In this document: piece after piece, positions 8,238-18,830 of the stretch
How positions within the stretch are numbered: the first letter of the stretch is position 1
Layout: each line of letters opens with the position of its first letter
Source: Deltaproteobacteria bacterium
Lineage (GTDB): Bacteria > Desulfobacterota > Binatia > UTPRO1
Direction: 5' to 3'
DNA length: 37,989 nt
Assembly (NCBI GenBank): GCA_020848745.1
Contig: JADLHM010000144.1
Coordinates: forward strand, 1 to 37,989
Translations under genes and position numbers: made by a program
Notes under the pieces: model-generated
Databases searched by the model: none
What the model saw: only the letters and a program-made list of their open reading frames with translations
What the model was told of the DNA's origin: nothing

Positions 8238-9317
8238 ATGCTCTACGCCGCCCTCTACTCGCTGCGCGCGACCCACACGATCTTCAACGTCTTCCGCTAC
8301 ATCAGCTTCCGGACGCTGCTTGCCGCGCTGATGGCGCTGACCATCTCCTTCGTACTCGGCCCCGTGCTCATCCGCCGGCTCACCAAGAACCGCATCGGCC
8401 AGCCGATCCGCTCCGACGGCCCGGCGCGCCATCAGGTGAAAGCCGGGACGCCGACGATGGGCGGCACGCTCATCCTGTTCTCGCTGCTGCTCTCGACGCT
8501 GCTGCTCGGCGACCTCAGGAATCCCTACGTCTGGCTGGTGCAGTTGGTGACGCTCGGCTTCGGGCTGGTCGGATTCGTCGACGACTATCGGAAATATCGC
8601 CGCGGCAACTCGGCGGGCCTGAGCGCGCGGCAGAAGCTCCTCGCCCAGTGCGCCATCGCCGGAGTCGCGGCGTTCCTCCTCCTGCAGGTGCCCGGCTTCC
8701 CGCCGACCGTCGTCATGCCCTTCTTCAAGGAGGTGCACCTGAATCTCGGCTGGCTCTACCTGCCGTTCGCCATGCTCGTGCTGGTCGGGGCGTCGAACGC
8801 GGTGAACCTGACCGATGGTCTCGACGGACTCGCGATCGGGCCGGTCATGATCGCCGCCGGGACGTACATGATCTTTGCGTACGTCGCCGGCAACGTGAAG
8901 CTCGCCGAGTACCTCCAGATCTCCTACGTGCCGGGCGCGGGCGAGCTGTGCATCTTCTGCGGGGCGCTCGCGGCGGCGGGCCTCGGCTTCCTCTGGTTCA
9001 ACGCCTACCCGGCGCAGATGTTCATGGGCGACGTCGGTTCGCTGCCGCTCGGGGGCGCGATCGCGATGGTCGCGCTCATCACCAAGAACGAGATCGTCCT
9101 GGTGCTGGTGGGCCTCGTCTTCGTCGTCGAGGCGCTCTCGGTGATCGCGCAGGTGACGTACTTCCGCTGGACCGGCGGCAAGCGGATCTTCCTGATGGCG
9201 CCGATCCACCACCACTTCGAGCTCAAGGGCTGGCCGGAGCCTCAGATCATCGTCCGCTTCTGGATCATCTCGATCATCTGCGCGCTGCTCGCGCTCAGCA
9301 CCCTGAAGCTGCGGTGA
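8238..9317 (+). CDS. mraY: Phospho-N-acetylmuramoyl-pentapeptide transferase MraY
   Basis: MraY is an integral membrane enzyme that transfers phospho-MurNAc-pentapeptide to undecaprenyl phosphate, making lipid I. The product has 359 residues and about ten hydrophobic helices. Active-site residues D115 and D116 lie in [10 protein letters not shown], at the same numbers as in E. coli. [21 protein letters not shown] and the [11 protein letters not shown] loop are all intact. The ATG starts 3 nt after the murF stop. Undecaprenyl phosphate for this step would come from UppP, encoded at the far end of the window. Confidence 0.97.
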   Translation: MLYAALYSLRATHTIFNVFRYISFRTLLAALMALTISFVLGPVLIRRLTKNRIGQPIRSDGPARHQVKAGTPTMGGTLILFSLLLSTLLLGDLRNPYVWLVQLVTLGFGLVGFVDDYRKYRRGNSAGLSARQKLLAQCAIAGVAAFLLLQVPGFPPTVVMPFFKEVHLNLGWLYLPFAMLVLVGASNAVNLTDGLDGLAIGPVMIAAGTYMIFAYVAGNVKLAEYLQISYVPGAGELCIFCGALAAAGLGFLWFNAYPAQMFMGDVGSLPLGGAIAMVALITKNEIVLVLVGLVFVVEALSVIAQVTYFRWTGGKRIFLMAPIHHHFELKGWPEPQIIVRFWIISIICALLALSTLKLR

Positions 9318-9322
9318 CGGCC

Positions 9323-10672
9323 ATGGCGACCGCCGCTCCCGCGCTCGCGCGCGACCTTCCCGTCCTCGTGATCGGCCTCGCTCGCACCGGAATCGCAGTC
9401 GCGCGCTTCCTGGCCGGGCGCGGCGCGCGCGTGCGCGCCGTCGACCGGCGCTCGGAGGCCGAGCTCGGTGGGGCGGTCGAGGAGCTGGCGGGGATCGCCG
9501 AGCTCCGGCTCGGGGCCGAGGATCCGGCGGCGCTCGACGGCATCACGCTCGTCGTGCCGAGCCCGGGCGTCCCGGCGGACGCGCCGCTGCTCGCGGCTGC
9601 GGTCGCGCGCGGCATCCCGATCGTGAGCGAGATCGAGCTCGCGGCCCGTCATCTCGAGATCCCGCTGCTCGCCGTGACCGGGACCAACGGCAAGAGCACG
9701 ACCACGACCCTTCTCGGCGCGATCCTCCGCCAGGCCGGCCGGCGTCCGTTCGTCGGCGGCAATCTCGGCACGCCGCTCATATCGGCGGTCGGCGCCGACC
9801 ACGACGTCGCGGTGGTCGAGGTGTCGAGCTTCCAGCTCGAGTGGGTCGACGGCTTCCACCCGACCATCGGCATCTTCCTGAACCTCACCGACGATCACCT
9901 CGACCGCTACCCCGACCTCGACGCGTACGGACGGACGAAGCTCCGCCTGTTCGCGCGCCAGACCGCGCGCGACACGGCGATCCTGAACGGGGGCGACCCG
10001 TGGATCCGCCGCCACGCCGGCGCGCTCCGCGCTCGTGTGCTCCGGTTCGGGGCCGGCGAAGGTGTGGCGATCCGCGCGGACGAGGCGGCGATCCGGCTCC
10101 GGCTCGGCGGCGGCGACGAGCTCTATCCGCTGGCGCGCGTGACGCTCACCGGCGCCCACAACCGCGAGAACATGATGGCGGCGATCGCGGCGGCGCGTGC
10201 CTTCGGCGTACCGATGGCGCGCGTGCAGGAGGCGCTCGAGGCGTTTCGCGGCCTCGAGCACCGGTTGGAGCTCGTGCGCGAGCGGAGCGGCGTGCGCTGG
10301 GTGAACGACTCGAAGGGCACGAACGCGGGCGCCGTCATCAAGTCGCTCGAGAGCTTTCCCGGAAACGTCATCCTGCTCGCGGGCGGCGTCGGCAAGGGCG
10401 GCGACTACGGCGTGCTGCGCGCGCCGGTCGCACGGTGCGCGAAGCACGTCGTGCTCTTCGGCGAGGCGCGCGACGTCCTCGCGCGCGCGCTCGAGGGCGC
10501 CGCGTCGATCGAGATCGTCGGCGGCCTCGCGGCGGCCGTCGCGGCCGCTGACGCGCACGCGGCCGCCGGCGACGTCGTGTTGCTTTCGCCGGCGTGCGCC
10601 AGCTTCGACATGTTCCGCGACTACGCCGACCGCGGCCGGCAATTCAAAGCTCTGGTGGAGGCTCTCCCATGA
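9323..10672 (+). CDS. murD: UDP-MurNAc-L-alanine:D-glutamate ligase MurD
   Basis: MurD adds D-glutamate to UDP-MurNAc-L-Ala. The product has 449 residues: an N-terminal Rossmann-like domain (VLVIGLARTGIAVARFLAGRGA), the ATP loop VTGTNGKSTTTTLLG with K124, the block NLTDDHLDRYPDLDAYGRTKLRLF, and C-terminal VNDSKGTNAGAVIKSLES. The ATG at 9323 has GGTGA about 5 nt upstream. An alternative GTG at 9314 overlaps the mraY stop as GTGA, a junction style used elsewhere in this cluster, and would add three residues; the choice is not certain. The stop overlaps ftsW as ATGA. Confidence 0.95.
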   Translation: MATAAPALARDLPVLVIGLARTGIAVARFLAGRGARVRAVDRRSEAELGGAVEELAGIAELRLGAEDPAALDGITLVVPSPGVPADAPLLAAAVARGIPIVSEIELAARHLEIPLLAVTGTNGKSTTTTLLGAILRQAGRRPFVGGNLGTPLISAVGADHDVAVVEVSSFQLEWVDGFHPTIGIFLNLTDDHLDRYPDLDAYGRTKLRLFARQTARDTAILNGGDPWIRRHAGALRARVLRFGAGEGVAIRADEAAIRLRLGGGDELYPLARVTLTGAHNRENMMAAIAAARAFGVPMARVQEALEAFRGLEHRLELVRERSGVRWVNDSKGTNAGAVIKSLESFPGNVILLAGGVGKGGDYGVLRAPVARCAKHVVLFGEARDVLARALEGAASIEIVGGLAAAVAAADAHAAAGDVVLLSPACASFDMFRDYADRGRQFKALVEALP

Positions 10673-11835
10673 CGGCTCGTGCCGCCGCGCTCACCGCGCC
10701 CATCCTCACCCGCCGTGTCGCTCCGCGCGCCAAGGCGCATCCCGTCGTCGCGCGCGGCGGCGACCGCTGGATCGTGCTCGCGGTGGCGGCGCTCGTGACG
10801 GTGAGCGTCGTCATGGTGTTCAACACCAGCTATTTCTTCGCGGGCGAGCGCTTTGGCGACCCCCTGCACGTCTTCAAGAAGCACCTCGCGTCGATCGGGC
10901 TCGGGATGCTGGCGTGCTTCGTGGCGTCGCGCCTGCGCTCGACGACCTACGAGCGCCTTGCGTACCCCGCGCTCGCGGTGATCGTGGTGCTGCTGGTCGC
11001 CGTGTTGATTCCCGGGGTCGGGATCGTGCGCGGCGGCGCGCGGCGCTGGATCGGGCTCGGCATCATCAACCTGCAGCCCTCCGAGATCGCGAAGATCGTG
11101 GCGGTGCTCTACCTGGCGCACTCGATGGTGCGGAAGGGCCCCCGCCTCACGACGTTCTCCCTCGGCGTGCTGCCGCACGTGATCACGATCGGCGTGCTCG
11201 CCGGCCTGGTCGTGAAGGAGCCCGATTTCGGCACGGCGGCGCTCCTCGGCGTGACGCTCTTCGCGATGCTGTTCGCCGGCGGCGTCCGGTGGCGGCACCT
11301 CGTCCTCCCGGTCCTGCCGATCGTTCCGCTCGCCGTCTGGGCGGTCGCGTCGAGCCCGTACCGCCTGCGGCGTGTGCTCGTATTCCTCGATCCCTGGCAG
11401 CACCCGCGCGACGCCGGTTTCCAGCTCGTACAGTCGTTCCTGGCCTTCGGGTCGGGCGGTCTCTTCGGGACGGGGCTCGGCGAGAGCAAGCAGAAGATGT
11501 TCTATCTGCCCGAGGCGCACACCGACTTCATCTTCTCGGTGATCGGCGAGGAGCTCGGGCTGGTCGGCGCGCTCGTCGTCGTCGGGCTCTTCGCGGTGCT
11601 GGCGATCCGTGGTCTGCGCGTGGCGCTGAACCATCCGACGACCTTCGGACAGCTGGTCGCGTTCGGCGCGACGACGGTGCTCGTGCTCCAGGCCGGCATC
11701 AACATGGCGGTCGTGCTCGGGCTCCTGCCGACCAAGGGCCTGGCGCTGCCGTTCGTGAGCTACGGCGGCTCGGCGATGATCGGCGCGATGACGGCGGTCG
11801 GCGTCCTGCTCGCGCTCTCACGCGAGTCGGGTTGA
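10669..11835 (+). CDS. ftsW: Septal peptidoglycan glycosyltransferase FtsW (SEDS family)
   Basis: FtsW polymerises lipid II into glycan strands at the septum and pairs with FtsI. The 388-residue product has a cytoplasmic tail of about 32 residues and about ten membrane helices. SEDS signatures are present: GGARRWIGLGIINLQPSEIAK, KEPDFGTAALLG, FQLVQSFLAFGSGGLFGTGLG, LPEAHTDFIFSVIGEELG and TKGLALPFVSYGGSAM. The aspartate in HTDFIF matches the conserved catalytic-cavity residue. The ATG overlaps the murD stop (ATGA) and has GGTGGAGG upstream inside murD. FtsW is favoured over RodA because of its place between murD and murG. Confidence 0.95.
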   Translation: MTARAAALTAPILTRRVAPRAKAHPVVARGGDRWIVLAVAALVTVSVVMVFNTSYFFAGERFGDPLHVFKKHLASIGLGMLACFVASRLRSTTYERLAYPALAVIVVLLVAVLIPGVGIVRGGARRWIGLGIINLQPSEIAKIVAVLYLAHSMVRKGPRLTTFSLGVLPHVITIGVLAGLVVKEPDFGTAALLGVTLFAMLFAGGVRWRHLVLPVLPIVPLAVWAVASSPYRLRRVLVFLDPWQHPRDAGFQLVQSFLAFGSGGLFGTGLGESKQKMFYLPEAHTDFIFSVIGEELGLVGALVVVGLFAVLAIRGLRVALNHPTTFGQLVAFGATTVLVLQAGINMAVVLGLLPTKGLALPFVSYGGSAMIGAMTAVGVLLALSRESG

Positions 11836-11839
11836 GGAG

Positions 11840-12937
11840 GTGAAGCTCCGGATGATGATCGCGGGCGGCGGTACGGGCGGGCACCTCTTTCCGGGGATCG
11901 CGGTCGCCGAGGCGGCGCGCCGCCGCGACCCGATGACCGCGGTGCTCTTCGTCGGGAGCCCGCGTGGCATCGAGGCGCGCGTGGTCCCGACGACGGGCTT
12001 CGACCTGGAGCTTCTACCCGGCGCGCCGCTCCGGGGGCGGAAGCTCGCCGGCAAGCTCGCCGCGCTCGGCGCGCTCGGCGCCGCGACGGCCCGGGCGCGG
12101 ACGCTCGTGCGCCGCTTCGCGCCGGACGTGGTCGTCGGGCTCGGTGGCTACGCGTCGGCGCCGGCGGTGATCGCGGCGCGGCTCGCGCGCGTGCCGATCG
12201 TCCTCCTCGAACAGAACGCCAAGCCTGGCATGACGACGCGGCTCCTCGCGCGCCTCGCCGACCGCGTCTGCGTGAGTTTCCCCGACACGCGCGCCGGCTT
12301 CCCTCCCGGACGGGCCGTCCTCACCGGGAATCCCGTCCGGACCTTTGCGGCGTCCTCGGGCGCGCCCACACGCGGCGGTCTCGCGATCGCGATCGTCGGC
12401 GGCAGTGCCGGCGCCCACCGGCTGAACGAAGCGGGACCGGCCCTCCGCGCTGCGCTCGCCGACCTCCCGGGGCTCACGATCGTCCACCAGACCGGGCTCG
12501 CCGAGGAGGCGGACGTCCGGGCTCGCTACGCCGGCGCGCCGGGTGTCGACGTCCGGCCGTTCGTGACCGACATGGGAGCGGTCTACGCCGCCGCCGACCT
12601 CATCGTCTGCCGGGCCGGCGCGACGACCATCGCCGAGCTCGCCGCGCAGGGGCTGCCGGCGATCTTCGTGCCGTATCCCCATGCTGCCGACGACCACCAG
12701 CGCGCCAACGCCGAGGCGCTCGTGCACGCGGGGGCGGCGCGCATGGTCCTCGACCGCGACGCGACCGGGAAGCGCCTCGCCGAGGAGGTCCGCGAGCTGA
12801 TCGCCGCGCCCGAGACCCTCGCCGAGATGCGAGGCCGGATGCGGCAGTTCGCCCGCCCCGACGCCGCCGACCGCGTGCTCGAGGTGGTCGAGTCCCTCGC
12901 GGGTTCGACGTCGCCCGCGGCTCGGCATAAACAATAG
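11840..12937 (+). CDS. murG: Lipid II synthase MurG (UDP-GlcNAc transferase)
   Basis: MurG is a GT-B glycosyltransferase at the inner face of the membrane that adds GlcNAc to lipid I. The 365-residue product has the N-terminal loop AGGGTGGHLFPGIAVAE, LLEQNAKPGMTTRLLAR, the second G loop VGGSAGAHRLNEAGP, and the UDP-GlcNAc site CRAGATTIAELAAQGLPAIFVPYPHAADDHQ. The start is ambiguous. GTG at 11840 gives MKLRMMIAGGG, which preserves the first beta strand, but it lies against the ribosome site. ATG at 11852 is 11 nt from AGGAGG but would leave only four residues before GGG. Confidence 0.94.
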   Translation: MKLRMMIAGGGTGGHLFPGIAVAEAARRRDPMTAVLFVGSPRGIEARVVPTTGFDLELLPGAPLRGRKLAGKLAALGALGAATARARTLVRRFAPDVVVGLGGYASAPAVIAARLARVPIVLLEQNAKPGMTTRLLARLADRVCVSFPDTRAGFPPGRAVLTGNPVRTFAASSGAPTRGGLAIAIVGGSAGAHRLNEAGPALRAALADLPGLTIVHQTGLAEEADVRARYAGAPGVDVRPFVTDMGAVYAAADLIVCRAGATTIAELAAQGLPAIFVPYPHAADDHQRANAEALVHAGAARMVLDRDATGKRLAEEVRELIAAPETLAEMRGRMRQFARPDAADRVLEVVESLAGSTSPAARHKQ

Positions 12938-12951
12938 ATGAAGGGTCGTCC

Positions 12952-14352
<1,401 letters not shown>

Positions 14353-14367
14353 CCGGAGGAGGGGGCC

Positions 14368-15411
14368 GTGGGGGACGCGGGACGGGGGGACGAGGGAGTG
14401 GTCGGGACGCAGGAGGCGACGCACCGGCGCGCGCGCTCCCTCGTGTCGGTGCCATTGCCGCCGCCCGCGCGTCGGACGTCTCCGGCGCCCGTGCCGTCGT
14501 CGCCCGCGCTGCTCGCCGCGCTCGCCGCGGCCGGCGCGACGCCGCGGCCCGGAGAGCCGCTCGGTCGCCACACGAGCTTCCGCATCGGCGGCCCCGCGGA
14601 CGTCTTCGTCGAGGTCGCGAGCGTGCCGGAGCTCGCCGGCGTGCTCGCCGCCTGCGCGGCGCACGCCGCCCCGGTGTTCTTCCTCGGCGGCGGGACGAAC
14701 CTGCTGGTCAGCGACCGGGGGGCGCGCGGCGTGGTGGTGAAACTCGGGCGTCCGTTCGATTTCGTCGAGTGGCAGCTCGCGGGCGACGTGCCGCGTCTGC
14801 GCGTCGGCGCGGCGGTGCCCTTCAAGCGGCTCGTGACGCAGACCGTCGCGGAAGGGCTCGCGGGCCTCGAGTTCGGGGAAGGCATCCCCGGCACGATCGG
14901 CGGCGGTCTCCTCATGAACGCCGGTGCGTTCGGCGGCGAGATCGGGCGCACCGTCGACGCGATCGAGGCGGTGACCGAGCGCGGCGAGGTCGTGGAGCTG
15001 TCGCGCGAGCGGCTCGGGTTCGCCTATCGACGGCTCGAGCTGCCGATGCGGGCGATCGTGACCGCCGTCCGGCTCCGGCTCGAGCGGGGCGAGCCCGCGG
15101 CGCTCAAGGCCCGCATCCTCGATGCGAAGACGCGTCGCGACCGCCTCCAGCCGAAGGGCCATCCGAACGCGGGGTCCATCTTCAAGAACCCGCCGGGGGC
15201 GCCGGCCGGGAAGCTCCTCGAGGCCGTCGGGCTCAAGGGCGCGCGTCTCGGCAACGCCATGGTGTCGCTCCGCCACGCGAACTTCATCGTGAACCTCGGC
15301 GGGGCGCGCGCGAGCGACGTGAAGGGGCTCATGGACCTCGCGACGCGGGTCGTCCGCCAGCGGCTCGGCGTCGAGCTCGAGCCCGAGGTACGGCTGGTGG
15401 GGGACTGGTGA
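14368..15411 (+). CDS. murB: UDP-N-acetylenolpyruvoylglucosamine reductase MurB
   Basis: MurB is the FAD enzyme that reduces UDP-GlcNAc-enolpyruvate to UDP-MurNAc with NADPH. The FAD-binding part shows HTSFRIGGPADVFVEV, LGGGTNLLVSDRG and LEFGEGIPGTIGGGLLMNAGAFGGE. The substrate domain has NAGSIFKNP, whose serine is the expected proton donor, and ends ELEPEVRLVGDW. The short substrate loop suggests type II MurB. With the GTG at 14368, supported by GGAGGAGGG at 14355-14363, the 347-residue product carries about 65 extra N-terminal residues rich in Arg, Pro and Ala before the conserved domain; an internal start remains possible. The stop overlaps ddl as GTGA. Confidence 0.93.
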   Translation: MGDAGRGDEGVVGTQEATHRRARSLVSVPLPPPARRTSPAPVPSSPALLAALAAAGATPRPGEPLGRHTSFRIGGPADVFVEVASVPELAGVLAACAAHAAPVFFLGGGTNLLVSDRGARGVVVKLGRPFDFVEWQLAGDVPRLRVGAAVPFKRLVTQTVAEGLAGLEFGEGIPGTIGGGLLMNAGAFGGEIGRTVDAIEAVTERGEVVELSRERLGFAYRRLELPMRAIVTAVRLRLERGEPAALKARILDAKTRRDRLQPKGHPNAGSIFKNPPGAPAGKLLEAVGLKGARLGNAMVSLRHANFIVNLGGARASDVKGLMDLATRVVRQRLGVELEPEVRLVGDW

Positions 15412-16340
15412 TCCGACGCTTCCGGAACCAGCGGGTCGCGGTGCTCCTCGGCGGCCTCTCGGCCGAGCGCGAGATCTCGGTGCGGAGCGGCAAGGCGGTC
15501 GCCGCGGCGCTCCGCGAGCGCGGCTATCGCGTGACCGAGGTGCCGGTCGGACGCGACCTGGCGGCGCGGCTCGTACGCCTCGCGCCCGCCGTCGCCTTCA
15601 ACGCGCTCCACGGGCGGTACGGCGAGGACGGCGCGGTGCAGGGCGTGCTCGAGCTGCTCGCGATTCCCTACACGGGCCCCGGCGTCCTCACGAGCGCGCT
15701 CGCGATGGACAAGACGATGGCGAAGGCGGTCTGGCGGTCGCAGGGCCTGGCGACGCCGCGGTGGGTCGTCGTCGATCCGAAGGCGCGCCGCCTCCCGCTG
15801 CTCCCCGCGCCGTTGCCGCTCGTGGTGAAGCCGAACAGCGAGGGGTCGAGCGTCGGCGTGTCGATCGTCCACACGCGGGGCGCGCTGCCGGCGGCCGTGC
15901 GGCTCGCCGGGCGGTCGGATCGCCGCGTGATCATCGAGGAGTACGTCCCCGGGAAGGAAGTGACCGTCGGCATCCTCGACGGACGGGCGCTCGGCGCCCT
16001 CGAGGTCGTCGCCAAGGGCGAGTTCCACAGCTACGACGTCAAGTACACGGCGGGTCGCGAGGAGTTCTTCATGCCGGCGCGCCTGCCCGCGGCCGTGACC
16101 GCGCGCGTCCTCGCGCTCGCGACGGCGGCGCACGCGGTCCTCGGCGGCGGCGCCTACAGCCGGGTCGACCTGCGCGTCCACGGCCGGCGCCCGTACCTCA
16201 TCGAGTTGAACTCGCTACCGGGGCTCACCACGCTCTCGTACCTCCCGATGATCGCGAAGCACGTCGGCATGGACTTCGGCGACCTCTGCGAGGCGATCCT
16301 CACGCGCGCGACCCTCGGGATCCAGGAAAGCCGGCGATGA
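15408..16340 (+). CDS. ddl: D-alanine:D-alanine ligase
   Basis: This ATP-grasp enzyme joins two D-alanines for MurF. The 310-residue product has VAVLLGGLSAEREISVRSG at the N terminus, LHGRYGEDGAVQGVLELLAIPYTGPG, the ATP-binding block VVKPNSEGSSVGVSIV, IIEEYVPGKEVTVGIL, and the Mg/product site RVDLR...LIELNSLPGLTTLSYLPMIA. All key blocks are intact, unlike the second Ddl-like protein at 29873-30892. The GTG overlaps the murB stop (GTGA) and the stop overlaps ftsQ (ATGA). Position between murB and ftsQ is the classic dcw order. Confidence 0.96.
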   Translation: MIRRFRNQRVAVLLGGLSAEREISVRSGKAVAAALRERGYRVTEVPVGRDLAARLVRLAPAVAFNALHGRYGEDGAVQGVLELLAIPYTGPGVLTSALAMDKTMAKAVWRSQGLATPRWVVVDPKARRLPLLPAPLPLVVKPNSEGSSVGVSIVHTRGALPAAVRLAGRSDRRVIIEEYVPGKEVTVGILDGRALGALEVVAKGEFHSYDVKYTAGREEFFMPARLPAAVTARVLALATAAHAVLGGGAYSRVDLRVHGRRPYLIELNSLPGLTTLSYLPMIAKHVGMDFGDLCEAILTRATLGIQESRR

Positions 16341-17380
16341 AGCACCCGGATCCGAAACGCCGACGCTCCGGCCGCTCGGTGCTGCGCGACACCCGCTTCG
16401 ATTGGGCGGGCTTCTTCGCCTGGCGGCCGGCGCGGCCGGGCTGGACGCGCCCTGACGCCTGGACGATCCGTCGCCCGCGCTGGGCCCGACGCCACGCGTG
16501 GAGGCTCCCGCGTCCGACCCTGTGGTCCTTCGGACGCCTCTCGCAGCTCGATCCCGCGGCGTGGCTGGCGGGCCTCCGGGCTCGCATCGACCCGTTCCGA
16601 CGCACGCGGGCCGCGCGGCGGCTCGTGTGGACCGGCGCCGGCGTCGTCGCTCTCGCGGCGGTCGGTGCGGTCGGGCTCTACGGTCCCCGCCTCGCGGCCG
16701 CCATCGCCGACCACCCGTACTTCGCCGTCAGCGAGATCGTGGTCACGCCGACGACCCACGTGCGGCCGGGCGCGCTCCTCGAAAGCGCCGACCTCCGCCC
16801 CGGCCTGAGTCTCTGGCGCCTCGATCCCGACGCGCTGGCCGCGCGGCTCGAGGCGCACCCCTGGATCCGGCGCGCCATGGTCCGGCGCGAGTTCCCCCGC
16901 CGCCTGGTCGTGGACGTCGTCGAGCGGAAGCCGGTCGCGATCCTCTACCTCGACCAGCTCTACTACGTGGATACGACCGGGCTCGCCTTCGTCCGCGTCG
17001 GCGACCGCGACCCCCTCGATCTCCCGTTCGTGACCGGGGTCGAGGCGGCGATCGTCGCCGACGAACGGCCGTTCGCCCGCCACGCCATCCGCCAGGCGCT
17101 GCGCGTCCTCGACCTCATGCAGGCCGCGGGACTTCCATTCCGCGTCTCGGAGGTGCATATCGAGCGGGAGCAGGGGGTGACGGTCTTCCCCGTCGAGCCG
17201 CGGGTCGCGTTGACGTTCGGCTGGAGCGGGTTCAAGACCAAGCTCGCGCGTCTCGAGCGCGTGCTGCGGGATTTCCGGGGACGAGAGAGTCGGATCCGCG
17301 AGATCGATCTGACGATGGGAGCGGCGGCGGTGGTGCGGTTGCGGCAACCGGGCGCGAAAGGCAAACGCACGCGCACCTGA
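16337..17380 (+). CDS. ftsQ: Cell division protein FtsQ with long Trp/Arg-rich cytoplasmic tail
   Basis: FtsQ is the bitopic scaffold of the FtsQLB complex. The 347-residue product has a transmembrane helix at about 96-117 (VWTGAGVVALAAVGAVGLYG), a periplasmic POTRA domain (YFAVSEIVVTPTTHVRPGALLESADL ... HPWIRRAMVRREFPRRLVVDVVERKPVAI) and the FtsQ beta domain ending in a basic tail. The cytoplasmic part is about 95 residues, far longer than the roughly 25 of E. coli, and has eight tryptophans in repeated W-x-R/R-P contexts. The ATG overlaps the ddl stop (ATGA). The name rests on domain order and synteny; sequence identity in this family is low. Confidence 0.9.
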   Translation: MKHPDPKRRRSGRSVLRDTRFDWAGFFAWRPARPGWTRPDAWTIRRPRWARRHAWRLPRPTLWSFGRLSQLDPAAWLAGLRARIDPFRRTRAARRLVWTGAGVVALAAVGAVGLYGPRLAAAIADHPYFAVSEIVVTPTTHVRPGALLESADLRPGLSLWRLDPDALAARLEAHPWIRRAMVRREFPRRLVVDVVERKPVAILYLDQLYYVDTTGLAFVRVGDRDPLDLPFVTGVEAAIVADERPFARHAIRQALRVLDLMQAAGLPFRVSEVHIEREQGVTVFPVEPRVALTFGWSGFKTKLARLERVLRDFRGRESRIREIDLTMGAAAVVRLRQPGAKGKRTRT

Positions 17381-17405
17381 GCCGCGAGAAGCGAGGGGTG
17401 GGGGG

Positions 17406-18635
17406 ATGACGAAGCGGACCGGAATGGTGGCGGCCCTCGATCTCGGCACGGCGAAGACGTGCGTCGTCGTCGGCGAGGTGAGCGAGCGCGGCATCGAGGT
17501 GTCCGGCCTCGGCGAAGCGCCGTCGCGCGGCCTCCGCAAGGGCGTGATCGTGCACGTCGAGTCGACGGTGCAGGCGATCCGCAAGGCCGTCTCGGAGGCG
17601 GAGCGGATGGCGGGCTGCGAGATCCGCCACGTGACCGCGTCGATCGGCGGCGCCCACATTCGCGGTCTCTCGAGCCATGGCGTCGTCGCCGTCCGCAACG
17701 GCGAGGTGTCGACGGGCGACATGAGCCGCGTCCTCGACGCCGCGCGCGCGGTCGCGCTCCCGGCCGACCGCGAGGTGCTGCACGTGCTGCCGCAGGAGTA
17801 CATCATCGACGACCAGGACGGCCTGCGCGAGCCGATCGGCATCGCCGGCGTCCGCTTGGAGGCGAAGGTCCACATCGTCACCTCGCAGGTCGCCGCCGCG
17901 CAGAACCTGGCGAAGTGCTGCAAGCAGGCGGGGCTCGTCGTCGACGACGTGGTGCTCGGCGCGCTCGCCTCGGCCGACGCGGTCCTCACCGCCGAGGAGA
18001 AGGACCTCGGCGTGGCGCTCGTCGACGTCGGTGCGGGGACGACCGACGTCGTGATCTTCCACGGTGGCGCGGTGCGCCACACGGCGAGCCTGCCGCTCGG
18101 CGGTCAGCACCTCACCAACGACATCGCGGCCGGGCTGCGCACCCCGACCGCCGAGGCCGAGAAGATCAAGCAGCGCTTCGGCTGCGCGCGCGCGGCGGTG
18201 GTCGAGCGCCACGTCGAGATCGAAGTGCCGAGCGTCGGCGACCGCGATCCGCGGGTGCTCTCGCGCCACATCCTCTGCGAGATCATCGAGCCGCGCGTCG
18301 AGGAGATCTTCCAGCTGGTCGCCCGCGAGATCATCCGCTCGGGATACGAAGAGGTCCTGGCCTCGGGCATCGTGCTGGTCGGCGGCACGGTGCTCCTCGA
18401 TCACATCGCCGACGTCGCGGAGCAGGTGTTGCGCCTGCCGGTGCGGATCGGGGTCCCGCACCACGTCTCCGCGCTCGCGGACCTCGTCGCGAGCCCGATC
18501 CACGCGACGTCGATCGGGCTCCTCCTGGCGGGTGGCAACGGGGGCAAGCCGGTGCGATTGCACGCGGCGCGGGCCGATGGTCTGCTCGGGCGCGTTCGTC
18601 ATCGCATGGAAGAATGGCTGCGGGATTTTTTTTGA
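17406..18635 (+). CDS. ftsA: Cell division protein FtsA
   Basis: FtsA is an actin-like ATPase that tethers FtsZ filaments to the membrane. The 409-residue product has the phosphate 1 loop AALDLGTAKTCVVVGEV, the family-specific 1C domain (GCEIRHVTASIGGAHIRGLSS...), phosphate 2 ALVDVGAGTTDVVIF and the adenosine motif GIVLVGGTVLL. It ends in an amphipathic helix (LLGRVRHRMEEWLRDFF), the membrane-targeting sequence. The ATG at 17406 follows a G-rich ribosome site. A 195-nt spacer separates it from ftsZ. Confidence 0.96.
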   Translation: MTKRTGMVAALDLGTAKTCVVVGEVSERGIEVSGLGEAPSRGLRKGVIVHVESTVQAIRKAVSEAERMAGCEIRHVTASIGGAHIRGLSSHGVVAVRNGEVSTGDMSRVLDAARAVALPADREVLHVLPQEYIIDDQDGLREPIGIAGVRLEAKVHIVTSQVAAAQNLAKCCKQAGLVVDDVVLGALASADAVLTAEEKDLGVALVDVGAGTTDVVIFHGGAVRHTASLPLGGQHLTNDIAAGLRTPTAEAEKIKQRFGCARAAVVERHVEIEVPSVGDRDPRVLSRHILCEIIEPRVEEIFQLVAREIIRSGYEEVLASGIVLVGGTVLLDHIADVAEQVLRLPVRIGVPHHVSALADLVASPIHATSIGLLLAGGNGGKPVRLHAARADGLLGRVRHRMEEWLRDFF

Positions 18636-18675
18636 TCGTGCGGCACCTCGTCGCGATCACGCGGGGCGAAATTGC

Positions 18676-18704
18676 GTGACAGCGATTTTGAATTGCGGTA
18701 CAGG
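18676..18704 (+). promoter_or_regulatory. Possible internal promoter for ftsZ
   Basis: GTGACA (18676-18681, one mismatch to the -35 consensus) and TACAGG (18699-18704) are separated by 17 bp. They lie in the only spacer of appreciable length within the cluster and in a locally AT-richer patch. The leader before ftsZ would be about 120 nt. Independent ftsZ promoters are common in bacteria, but the -10 is weak. Confidence 0.3.
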
Positions 18705-18830
18705 GGGTGAGGCATGGGGCGGCGGCATGGACGTGGGCAGGGGGGGAAAGAGGGCGCCAACTCGCTCAAGAGCGAACGCTCGATCGATTCGGTCGATGGG
18801 CGTCCTCTCCAGGTTGAAGGAGGTGGGGTG

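Noticed and set aside
6863-9322. Long + frame upstream of murD running through murF and mraY
   Set aside because: It is an out-of-frame shadow; only the part from about 9314/9323 has MurD sequence.
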